Below, in pieces: positions 1-6,123 of a stretch of 10,220 bases of DNA. The notes below the pieces were generated by a model. The model saw only the letters and a list, made by a program, of their open reading frames with translations. It did not search any database and had not been told where the DNA came from. Within the stretch, counting starts at the first letter, position 1. Every line of letters starts with the position of its first letter. The DNA is from Clostridiales bacterium UBA6363 (GTDB taxonomy: Bacteria > Bacillota > Clostridia > UBA1381): NCBI GenBank assembly GCA_002438865.1, contig DJRJ01000045.1:2051-12270 (forward strand). Reading direction: 5' to 3'. A program made the position numbers and the translations under genes.

Positions 1-129
1 GGCGGCAGCGGCATGGGCAAAACGGTAACCGTTTTGAAAGGCGTTTGCCCAAACGCAAAGTTTGAAAGCGGCGTTATGTTAAACCGCGCGTCGGACAGCG
101 ACCTTGCCGCTTTGGCAGGCAAGGTTTAA
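1..129 (+). CDS. Flavodoxin, C-terminal fragment (5' end outside window)
   Basis: The window opens inside an open frame that reads 42 residues, starting GGSGMGKTV and ending LAGKV, then stops at TAA. The GGSG turn followed by a short helix and a PNA/FESG segment matches the last FMN-contacting loop and C-terminal part of small flavodoxins. The same loop (TSGGSG) occurs in the flavodoxin part of the lipoprotein at 1140-2138, which supports the call. Flavodoxins are FMN-binding one- or two-electron carriers, normally cytoplasmic. The first ~110 residues lie upstream, so it cannot be said whether this copy is soluble or, like its neighbour, fused to a secretion signal. It sits 21 bases before the aldo/keto reductase and is probably in the same transcript. 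Confidence 0.75.
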   Translation, partial: GGSGMGKTVTVLKGVCPNAKFESGVMLNRASDSDLAALAGKV

Positions 130-150
130 GGAAAGGCGGCTCAAAAAAAT

Positions 151-1125
151 ATGGAATATGCAAAACTCGGCAGTTCAGGCATTGAAGTATCAAAGCTGTG
201 CGTAGGCTGCATGAGCTTCGGCAAGCCGTTTGCCGATTTTCATGAATGGACTCTCAATCCCGCCGAAACGGAGGAGGTTGTAAAACACGCTCTTGATCTC
301 GGCATAAACTTTTTTGATACGGCGAACGTATACTCGCACGGTACAAGCGAGGAATATCTCGGGCGTGCAATAAAAAACAATGTCTCACGTGATAAGGTTG
401 TACTTGCGTCAAAGGTGTATTTTAATGACGGTCATTTGTCGAAAGAGGCGATAAACCGTGAGATTGACGGCACATTAAAAAGGCTCGGCACGGATTATCT
501 TGACCTTTACATTATTCACCGCTTTGATTACGGCACGCCTATTGAGGAAACCATGGAAGCACTGCATAATCTCGTAAAAAGCGGCAAGGTGCGTGCACTC
601 GGTGCGTCCGCAATGTACGGCTATCAGTTTTACAATATGCAGCTTGCGGCAAGGGATAACGGCTGGACGCCGTTTTCGTCAATGCAGAACCATTATAATC
701 TTGTATACCGTGAGGACGAAAGGGAGCTTATCCCGATTTGCAGGCAGATGAATGTTGCGCTTACGCCGTACAGTCCGCTTGCGGCAGGCAGACTGTGCCG
801 TACCGACTGGCACGCCGATACAAAGCGCAGTAAAACAGACCGCACGGCGGCAGGCAAGTATGACAGCACCGAAAACGAGGATTACAAAATCGTTATGCGT
901 GTGAAAGAGCTTGCGGACAAGTATGAAAAAACAATGACGCAGATTGCACTCGCATGGCAGTTTAAAAAGGGCATTACCTCGCCGATTATCGGCGCAACAA
1001 AGGCAAAATATTTTGACGATGCCGCAGGTGCGCTCGAATTTGAGCTTACGGATGCGGATTTGGCATATCTTGAGGAATTATATGTTCCGCATAAAATTGT
1101 CGGCGCTTTGCCGAGTGAAAAATGA
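151..1125 (+). CDS. Aldo/keto reductase
   Basis: A complete 324-residue protein of the aldo/keto reductase family: (beta/alpha)8 barrel enzymes that reduce aldehydes and ketones with NAD(P)H in the cytoplasm. The catalytic tetrad is visible: Asp56 in GINFFDTANVY, Tyr61, Lys88 in LASKVY and His123 in LYIIHRFD. The barrel strands DYLDLYIIH and VRALGASAM, and the late cofactor-binding stretch ITSPIIGATK near residue 280, are in the expected order. Length is normal for YhdN/YakC-like reductases. The ATG follows an AGGAAAGG ribosome site (about 129-136) at a slightly long distance. It lies between a flavodoxin and a flavodoxin lipoprotein, so a redox role linked to flavin electron carriers is plausible. 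The substrate cannot be read from the sequence. Confidence 0.93.
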   Translation: MEYAKLGSSGIEVSKLCVGCMSFGKPFADFHEWTLNPAETEEVVKHALDLGINFFDTANVYSHGTSEEYLGRAIKNNVSRDKVVLASKVYFNDGHLSKEAINREIDGTLKRLGTDYLDLYIIHRFDYGTPIEETMEALHNLVKSGKVRALGASAMYGYQFYNMQLAARDNGWTPFSSMQNHYNLVYREDERELIPICRQMNVALTPYSPLAAGRLCRTDWHADTKRSKTDRTAAGKYDSTENEDYKIVMRVKELADKYEKTMTQIALAWQFKKGITSPIIGATKAKYFDDAAGALEFELTDADLAYLEELYVPHKIVGALPSEK

Positions 1126-1139
1126 GGAGGTAATTTGAT

Positions 1140-2138
1140 ATGAAAAAAGCAGTATCGGTTATTTTATCGCTGTGTATGGTTTTGAGCCTTGTGCTTACGG
1201 CGTGTGCGGCGGAGGAAACACAAACAGCGGACACAAAGACAATTGTTCTTAAAATAGGAAGTCCGACAATGACGGTAAACGGCACGGATATGCCGATTGA
1301 CGAGGACGGCACAGCTCCCGTTATCGTGAACGACCGAACGCTTCTGCCTGTTCGTGCGGTGGTTGAGCAGATGGGCGGAACGGTAGACTGGAACGGCGAA
1401 AAACAGGAGGTTACGCTAAACTACGGCGCAGATGAAATCAAGCTTACGATAGACAGCACCGAGGCGTATTTAAACGGCGTGACACAGACACTTGATGTTG
1501 CACCGACCGTTATGAACGACCGCACAATGCTTCCTATCCGATTTATAGCGGAGAGCTTTAAATTCGGCGTTGTATGGAACGGTGACGAACAAACCGTAAC
1601 AATCACGAACGCAAATTCGGAGCAGGAGCCGTCAAAACAGCCGGAGGAAAAACCGTCGGCTAAAAGCATGGTTGTGTATTTCTCGGCAACGGGAAACACA
1701 AAGGCGCTTGCGGAAAAAATTGCGGCACAGTCAAATTCGGATATATTTGAAATCGTGCCGGAACAAGCCTATACAAGCGATGATTTGAATTACAGCAATG
1801 ATAACTGCCGTGCAAACAAGGAACAGCACGACGACAGTGCAAGACCTGTAATTTCAAATAAGATAGAAAATATAGAAAGCTATGATACAATTTTCATCGG
1901 CTATCCTATCTGGTGGGGAACTATGCCGAAAATCATAAACACATTTTTAGACACCTACGATTTGTCGGGGAAAGCGGTAATGCCGTTCTGTACAAGCGGC
2001 GGCAGCGGAATTTCATCATCGGTATCGGCAATCAAAGCCGCTTGCCCCGACGCAAATGTTAAAGACGGTTTCAGAGGAACATCATCTTCAACTGCGGAGC
2101 AGATAAGCAAATGGTTTGACGAAAACGGTTTTAACTAA
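1140..2138 (+). CDS. Lipoprotein with stalk domain fused to flavodoxin
   Basis: This 332-residue protein has three parts. Residues 1-22 form a lipoprotein signal peptide: Lys2-Lys3, a hydrophobic core and lipobox L19-T20-A21-C22, so Cys22 is the predicted lipid anchor on the outer face of the membrane. Residues ~34-157 form a copper-amine-oxidase-N-like stalk domain with two halves sharing NDRT(L/M)LP(V/I)R (64-72, 126-134) and WNG(E/D) (84-87, 146-149). After a Pro/Glu-rich linker (~158-174), residues 176-332 are a full flavodoxin: FMN phosphate loop FSATGNT (181-187), YPIWWGTMP (255-263) and CTSGGSG (284-290). The start follows GAGGAGG with 9 bases of spacing, 14 bases after the reductase stop, so the genes are probably cotranscribed. 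Extracytoplasmic FMN electron transfer is an inference. Clostridial lipoprotein flavodoxins are known; the stalk insertion seems less usual. Confidence 0.9.
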   Translation: MKKAVSVILSLCMVLSLVLTACAAEETQTADTKTIVLKIGSPTMTVNGTDMPIDEDGTAPVIVNDRTLLPVRAVVEQMGGTVDWNGEKQEVTLNYGADEIKLTIDSTEAYLNGVTQTLDVAPTVMNDRTMLPIRFIAESFKFGVVWNGDEQTVTITNANSEQEPSKQPEEKPSAKSMVVYFSATGNTKALAEKIAAQSNSDIFEIVPEQAYTSDDLNYSNDNCRANKEQHDDSARPVISNKIENIESYDTIFIGYPIWWGTMPKIINTFLDTYDLSGKAVMPFCTSGGSGISSSVSAIKAACPDANVKDGFRGTSSSTAEQISKWFDENGFN

Positions 2139-2142
2139 TATT

Positions 2143-2179
2143 AAAAATAAGTTCGGCAATACGCCGAACTTATTTTTTT
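2143..2179 (+). terminator. Intrinsic terminator of the redox operon
   Basis: A perfect inverted repeat runs from 2143-2157 to 2163-2177 (core AAGTTCGGC / GCCGAACTT) with a five-base AATAC loop. A run of T follows on the 3' arm and an A run precedes the 5' arm. It starts 4 bases after the lipoprotein stop. The A-rich 5' flank means it could also terminate transcription from the other side, though no gene there points that way. Confidence 0.93.
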
Positions 2180-2223
2180 GCAAAAAAGTATATACGAAAA
2201 AATAAAAATATGATAAAATATAT

Positions 2224-2253
2224 CCAACCAAACTGCTGTTTTTGCGTGTAATA
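2224..2253 (+). promoter_or_regulatory. ECF-type promoter of the sigma factor operon
   Basis: CCAACC at 2224-2229 and TGCGTGTAATA at 2243-2253 are separated by 13 bases. The same two blocks with the same 13-base gap occur at 4072-4101 before the ATPase gene. An AAC-centred -35 and a CGT-centred -10 about 15-16 bases apart are hallmarks of ECF sigma promoters, and ECF genes commonly drive their own transcription. The site ends about 15 bases before the ribosome site of the sigma gene. Assignment to the sigma factor encoded directly downstream is inference. Confidence 0.8.
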
Positions 2254-2278
2254 TAACAGAAAGGCTTAAGGAGGTGCG

Positions 2279-2818
2279 GTGAATGTGAATGAAAAAGAAA
2301 TAATTAAGCGCTGTCAGAACGGCGATAAATCGTCGTTTGACGAGCTTATACGCACCTTTTACCCGTATGTGACAAAATATCTTCTGAAGCTTACGCATGA
2401 CGAAAACCTGACCGAGGACTTAACGCAGGAGGTTTTTCTGAAAGTGATACGGACGATTGAGGAATACAGGACGGACGGCAGAGCGTCTTTTGCAACCTAT
2501 GTTATCACAATCGCAAAAAATACATTTATCGATTACACACGGCGAAACCGTACCGTGTTTTCGGAGCTTTCGGAGTCGGAAACGAAAGACGGCGAAAATC
2601 CCGAAAATATTGTTCTTACAAGTTTGGAGTACGGTGAGGCAATAAAATATATAAATTCTCTGCCGCCAAATCAGGCGGACGTTATACGGCTCAAATATAT
2701 AGACGAATACACCTTGAGGGAAATAGAAAGCATAACCGGAGTTCCGGTAAAAACGGTAAAAAGCCGAATACACGAGGGAACAAAAAAACTTCGGAGTTTT
2801 TTTGACAGAAAGGGTTGA
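2279..2818 (+). CDS. ECF-family RNA polymerase sigma factor
   Basis: A protein of up to 179 residues with the two-domain plan of extracytoplasmic-function sigma factors. Region 2 (about 13-89) contains AFDEL-like SSFDELI, the core-binding/-10 stretch DLTQEVFLKVIRTIEEYR, and FATYVITIAKNTFIDYTRR. Region 4 (about 118-175) contains LPPNQADVIRLKY and the helix-turn-helix LREIESITGVPVKTVKSRI that reads the -35 element. There is no sigma 1.1 or region 3, as expected for ECF. Two in-frame GTG starts compete: 2279, only 4 bases after GGAGG (2270-2274), and 2285, 10 bases after it. The second may be the real one, removing two residues. The gene follows its presumed own promoter and is followed after 4 bases by a small membrane protein gene. 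The inducing signal is unknown. Confidence 0.93.
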   Translation: MNVNEKEIIKRCQNGDKSSFDELIRTFYPYVTKYLLKLTHDENLTEDLTQEVFLKVIRTIEEYRTDGRASFATYVITIAKNTFIDYTRRNRTVFSELSESETKDGENPENIVLTSLEYGEAIKYINSLPPNQADVIRLKYIDEYTLREIESITGVPVKTVKSRIHEGTKKLRSFFDRKG

Positions 2819-2822
2819 TTTT

Positions 2823-3083
2823 ATGGAAAAGGTTGATATTTTAATTCAGGCGTTAGAGCCTGAAATAGACGCAAAATGCGCCGAGATAAAGCAGAAAAAG
2901 AGCGAAAGACTGCTGACAAGGGTGTTTATAGCGGTTGCGGTGCTTATGCTGACTGTTCCGGCAATGCTGATATTTTTCGGAATAAGTCTTATTACGGTGT
3001 TTGTGCCGATAGTGTTTGTAGGAGCGGTATTTTTGGCAGCGTCGCCGATTTTAATGAGTAAGGGAGTTAAGTGTTATGAATAA
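2823..3083 (+). CDS. Small two-helix membrane protein, candidate anti-sigma factor
   Basis: An 86-residue protein starting at ATG 2823, 4 bases after the sigma stop. An upstream in-frame TTG at 2802 would overlap the sigma gene and has no better ribosome site. Residues 1-32 are charged and probably cytoplasmic (LEPEIDAKCAEIKQKKSER), with a single Cys19. Two hydrophobic segments follow at about 33-53 and 56-77, then a short tail, SKGVKCYE. No named family is recognised. The position directly behind an ECF sigma gene, a short cytosolic N-terminus and membrane anchoring fit an anti-sigma factor or an accessory to the next protein, but no zinc-type HXXXCXXC anti-sigma motif is present. Its last 8 bases overlap the next gene, indicating translational coupling. 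Confidence 0.75.
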   Translation: MEKVDILIQALEPEIDAKCAEIKQKKSERLLTRVFIAVAVLMLTVPAMLIFFGISLITVFVPIVFVGAVFLAASPILMSKGVKCYE

Positions 3084-3996
3084 GTTTAATGCGTTTATCG
3101 AAAAGAGAAATTTTAAAAAGATTTTTATTATCTACTTAATAGCGGCAATCGTGTGCGGTATTGCCTGCGCAGGGGCTGTCGGATATATTTTTCGTGATAA
3201 AATAAATCTTGCCGTGCAGTATGAAAAGACAAGCGACGCCTTAAAAAAGCAAAATTCGGACGAAAAGACAAAGCAAAGTATTGATAAGCTTGCCGCATCA
3301 TCAGCCGATATTTGCGATATTCTGCTGCTTGATGATAAAAACAATGTTGTATACTCGGCAAAGAAATCGGAATTTTCCTCCGTCGGAGCGTTTGAACTGA
3401 AAAAAGCAAACGGCAGTAAATTTTTGCAGAGCGGTAAAAATCCCGATACGGTATTTCGATTTGCAAAGAAAGATGAATTTATGCTTAATGCGGTTTTTGC
3501 GGACAGCTTCAAAGAAATTTATGACGAGTATGACGAGGACAATTTCTATCTTGACAATTTTCAGAACAAAAAGCTGTATATGATAAGTCTGCTCGGCAAA
3601 AATGACAGCAGTACAAAGGCTTATGTAATAAGCGACCCGAAACCCGTTGCTTACGGTATGCTGTCGCTTAAAATTACGGCAAGCATTATTATGCTTCTGT
3701 TTATGATTTATTGGATAATCGTTGCGCTGTGGGTGTATCAGAATGCAAGAAAATCAAAATTATCCGCACCGGTATGGGGAATTATTACTCTGTTTACCAA
3801 CATTGCGGGAGTGCTTGTTTATTTAATATACAAGCATATAAACGGAATTTGCGGTTTTTGCGGAGCGGTTCAGTCAAGGGGAAACGTATTCTGTACTGAA
3901 TGCGGAAAGAAGATAGGAATTACCTGTACGGAGTGCGGACACGTCTTAAAGCCGTCCGATAATTACTGCCCGAAATGCGGACATAAGAAAGGCTGA
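3076..3996 (+). CDS. Membrane sensor-like protein with two C-terminal zinc ribbons
   Basis: This 306-residue protein has a positively charged N-terminus, TM1 (~16-39), a ~155-residue region (40-194) that looks extracytoplasmic, TM2 (~195-221), a basic loop QNARKSKLS, and TM3 (~231-253). Two zinc ribbons follow, with four CXXC pairs at 259/262, 273/276, 284/287 and 298/301. The 40-194 region contains ICDILLLDDKNNVVYS, reminiscent of Cache/PAS-like extracellular sensor folds, and an acidic patch, EIYDEYDED (148-155). The helix pair with the NARKSK...WGIITLFTNIAGVLVYLIY pattern resembles the PLDc_N-type membrane module often seen before zinc ribbons. The gene overlaps the upstream small gene by 8 bases and ends the ECF operon. 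I infer a signal receiver that controls the sigma factor. The function is not established. Confidence 0.8.
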   Translation: MNKFNAFIEKRNFKKIFIIYLIAAIVCGIACAGAVGYIFRDKINLAVQYEKTSDALKKQNSDEKTKQSIDKLAASSADICDILLLDDKNNVVYSAKKSEFSSVGAFELKKANGSKFLQSGKNPDTVFRFAKKDEFMLNAVFADSFKEIYDEYDEDNFYLDNFQNKKLYMISLLGKNDSSTKAYVISDPKPVAYGMLSLKITASIIMLLFMIYWIIVALWVYQNARKSKLSAPVWGIITLFTNIAGVLVYLIYKHINGICGFCGAVQSRGNVFCTECGKKIGITCTECGHVLKPSDNYCPKCGHKKG

Positions 3997-4037
3997 TTAA
4001 GATGTTTTTTGAAATTAATAACTCTCGCCTGTAATCT

Positions 4038-4070
4038 AAAAAGTATGTCGGATTTCCGACATACTTTTTT
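4038..4070 (+). terminator. Intrinsic terminator of the ECF operon
   Basis: An inverted repeat of AAAAAGTATGTCGGA (4038-4052) with its complement at 4055-4069 has a very tight turn and a terminal T run. It ends about 40-70 bases after the zinc-ribbon gene. The T tract ends one base before the CCAACC element of the next promoter, so termination of one ECF transcript and initiation of the next are directly juxtaposed. Confidence 0.9.
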
Positions 4071-4071
4071 T

Positions 4072-4101
4072 CCAACCTTTTTACCTTTCCTGCGTGTAAT
4101 A
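4072..4101 (+). promoter_or_regulatory. ECF-type promoter of the P-type ATPase gene
   Basis: CCAACC (4072-4077), 13 bases, then TGCGTGTAATA (4091-4101): the same blocks and spacing as at 2224-2253, while the 13-base spacers differ. The conserved blocks with a divergent interior argue for selection on a promoter and against a recent duplication. Transcription would start near 4107, about 25 bases before the ATPase start codon. I assign it to the ECF sigma factor encoded at 2279-2818 by inference. Confidence 0.8.
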
Positions 4102-4132
4102 AATTGAAAAACAAAATGCAGGAGTGATACTT

Positions 4133-5764
4133 ATGAATAACAGCGTAATAAAAACAATACCGCAGATTTTAAAAGATAATATCTGTACGGTATTCAATTT
4201 GTTAAATTTATTGATTGCAATATCCCTTGTCGCAGTCGGGGCATGGAAAAACATACTTTTTATTCTCGTAATCATTATAAATACGGCAATCGGAATTGTT
4301 CAGGAGATAAAAGCAAAACGTCAGATTGAAAAGCTTACGCTCCTGTCACTTCCGAAAGTGAAAGTGATACAAAACGATAAGGAAACCGAAATACTGCCCG
4401 ACGAAATCAAAAAGGGTGATATTTTGAGTTTGGAGAGCGGCTCGGTTGTCTGCTGTGACTGCAAAATAATTTACGGTACGGCGGAAATGAACGAGTCCGT
4501 ATTAACGGGCGAGTCGGAGCCGGTATTAAAGCACTGCGGCGACACACTTTTGTCGGGAAGCAGTGTTGTATCGGGAAAATGCCGTGCGCAAGTTATTTGC
4601 GAAAACGAGGAAAGCTTTGCGTCAAAAATTGTTGATGAAGTAAAAAGCACAAAGCAAAGCGGCTCGCAGATGCTTACGTCTATGAAAAAAGTTACAAAGT
4701 TTACGGGGTTTTTCATTGTACCGCTCGGAATACTGATGTTTATACAAGGATATTTTTTCAGAGGTGCGCCGCTTGCGGATACAGTTGTATCAACCTCTGC
4801 CGGACTTTTGGGTATGCTTCCGAAAGGACTTGTTCTGCTTATCAGCATAGGCTTTGCATCGGGCGTAATCAATCTTTCCAAAAAGCAGGTTTTGGTGCGT
4901 GAACTTCATTCGCTTGAGAACCTTGCACATTGCGATACCGTGTGCCTTGATAAGACGGGAACGCTTACGGAGGGCAAGTTATCCGTCGAAGAAGTTTTTG
5001 CGGATATTGACAATAAGGAATTTGAAAAGCTGATGTCTGCTTATATAAAAAATACGGACGATAACAATTCAACATATACGGCGCTGAAAAACTATTTTAA
5101 GTGTACCGATACTTACGGCTGTGTATCAAGTACGCCGTTTTCATCGGAGAGAAAGTATTCCTCGGTTACGCTCGATAACGGGCAGACGCTTGTAATCGGT
5201 GCACCCGAAAAGCTGTGCGAATCAATCCCGTATGCCGCCTCGGATTTAATGGCGGAGGGCAAGCGGGTTATATTTGCCGGTTTGTGTAACGGTGAAATTG
5301 TACCCGAAAATATTGAGCTTATAGGAATGATTGTAATTTCCGACAAGGTAAGAAAAAATGCAGAAAAAACGATAAAATATTTCTACTCGCAGGGGATAGA
5401 CGTTAAGGTTATTTCGGGCGATAACGCTTATTCAGCTTCGGCAATAGCGGAGCAGTCGGGGATAAGAAATGCCGATTTATATATAGATATGAGCGAGGTT
5501 TTGGACGAGGATACAGAAAACGTTGCAGAAAGATATACCGTGTTCGGACGTGTAACGCCGAAACAGAAAAAACTGCTGATTGCGGCTATGCAGAAAAAGG
5601 GTCATAAAGTGGCAATGACGGGCGACGGCGTGAACGACCTTTTGGCAATGCGTCAGGCGGACTGCTCTGCGGCAATGGGCGCAGGCTGCGATGCCGCAAA
5701 GCAGACGGCACAGCTTGTATTGCTGTACTCTGCTTTTGGCATTATCAAGATACTTGGGTCTTGA
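4133..5764 (+). CDS. P-type cation-transporting ATPase, truncated by frame loss
   Basis: This 543-residue reading frame encodes most of a P-type ATPase resembling the CtpE-like cation group: membrane pumps that couple ATP hydrolysis, through an aspartyl phosphate, to cation movement. Visible parts are M1-M2 (~20-58), actuator loop TGES (125-128), M3-M4 (~190-245) with PKGL (230-233) where relatives usually have PEGL, phosphorylation site D273KTGT, a nucleotide-binding domain with GAPEKL, and hinge TGDGVND (496-502). Shortly after QTAQLVLL the frame ends, with no M5-M10 membrane block. The start is ATG 4133, 8 bases behind AGGAG (4120-4124); GTG 4124 lies inside that site. The N-terminal cytoplasmic lead is also short. 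Without the transport helices this protein is unlikely to pump. The substrate is unknown; a calcium role is known for mycobacterial CtpE. Confidence 0.88.
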   Translation: MNNSVIKTIPQILKDNICTVFNLLNLLIAISLVAVGAWKNILFILVIIINTAIGIVQEIKAKRQIEKLTLLSLPKVKVIQNDKETEILPDEIKKGDILSLESGSVVCCDCKIIYGTAEMNESVLTGESEPVLKHCGDTLLSGSSVVSGKCRAQVICENEESFASKIVDEVKSTKQSGSQMLTSMKKVTKFTGFFIVPLGILMFIQGYFFRGAPLADTVVSTSAGLLGMLPKGLVLLISIGFASGVINLSKKQVLVRELHSLENLAHCDTVCLDKTGTLTEGKLSVEEVFADIDNKEFEKLMSAYIKNTDDNNSTYTALKNYFKCTDTYGCVSSTPFSSERKYSSVTLDNGQTLVIGAPEKLCESIPYAASDLMAEGKRVIFAGLCNGEIVPENIELIGMIVISDKVRKNAEKTIKYFYSQGIDVKVISGDNAYSASAIAEQSGIRNADLYIDMSEVLDEDTENVAERYTVFGRVTPKQKKLLIAAMQKKGHKVAMTGDGVNDLLAMRQADCSAAMGAGCDAAKQTAQLVLLYSAFGIIKILGS

Positions 5765-6035
5765 CAGCGCCCAAAGCTCGCTTTTGATGTATCTCTCGGT
5801 AGGCTTTATAAGCCTTGCCGGGGTGGTAAAAGCAAGTCTGCCGTTTAATCTTTTGAGAGGCTTTCTGGCAGTATCGTCCGTTTTGGGATTTGTGTGCGCA
5901 GTAATCCTGTTTTCAAATCTTTTACAGCTTCCGCACCTTTCTCTTATGGGAGCAATAATATTGCTGGCAGTGACGGTAATCGGTCTTATACTGGCGGTAT
6001 GCATTAAGATACCGCAGACAAAAGCGCTTCGGTAA
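5727..6035 (+). pseudogene. Out-of-frame C-terminal remnant of the P-type ATPase
   Basis: In the +1-shifted frame relative to the ATPase gene, the DNA reads TLLLALSRYLGLDSAQSS and continues through hydrophobic stretches to a TAA at 6035. The pattern GL(D/S)xAQ...GF...PFNLLRG followed by two hydrophobic helices matches the last membrane helices of CtpE-like ATPases as I recall them. Three to four hydrophobic segments remain. The segment normally joining the hinge domain to these (M5, M6 and part of M7, perhaps around 100 residues) is not present in any frame between about 5723 and 5730. The likely cause is an out-of-frame internal deletion. The remnant has no credible ribosome site of its own; an ATG at 5691 lies inside the upstream frame. 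Confidence 0.75.
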
Positions 6036-6059
6036 AAGTACAGCCTTGCAAAATTTCTC

Positions 6060-6088
6060 TTGATTATTGCAAAATTATACAGTATAAT
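6060..6088 (+). promoter_or_regulatory. Housekeeping (sigma-A type) promoter of the kinase-regulator operon
   Basis: TTGATT (6060-6065) and a perfect TATAAT (6083-6088) are separated by the ideal 17 bases, and lie about 35 bases before the kinase start. A direct repeat TTGCAAAATT occurs at 6046-6055 and 6067-6076, with start points 21 bases apart, flanking the -35 box. The core CAAAATT recurs at 6096-6102. These repeats may be an operator. Confidence 0.85.
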
Positions 6089-6123
6089 TAAGATACAAAA
6101 TTGCAGTAACGGAGGGAGCTTTA

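Noticed and set aside
1399..1600. Genuine copper amine oxidase activity in the lipoprotein.
   Set aside because: Only the small N-terminal stalk-like repeat is present. The catalytic domain with its topaquinone Tyr and copper-binding His residues is absent.
2178..2219. Housekeeping promoter before the sigma gene (TTGCAA with TATGAT or TAAAAT).
   Set aside because: The spacing between TTGCAA (2178-2183) and the -10-like hexamers is far from 17 bases. The AT-rich stretch gives many chance matches, and the duplicated ECF element explains the promoter better.
2802..2822. TTG at 2802 as the start of the small membrane protein.
   Set aside because: It overlaps the sigma gene end and has no ribosome site of its own. 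ATG 2823 is the natural coupled start.
4124..4132. GTG at 4124 as the ATPase start.
   Set aside because: The GTG overlaps the AGGAG ribosome site itself (4120-4124). ATG 4133 has 8-base spacing from it.
5723..5764. Programmed ribosomal frameshifting to join the ATPase and its C-terminal part.
   Set aside because: There is no obvious slippery heptamer or downstream stem, and the M5-M6 segment is missing in every frame. A deletion explains this; a frameshift signal does not.
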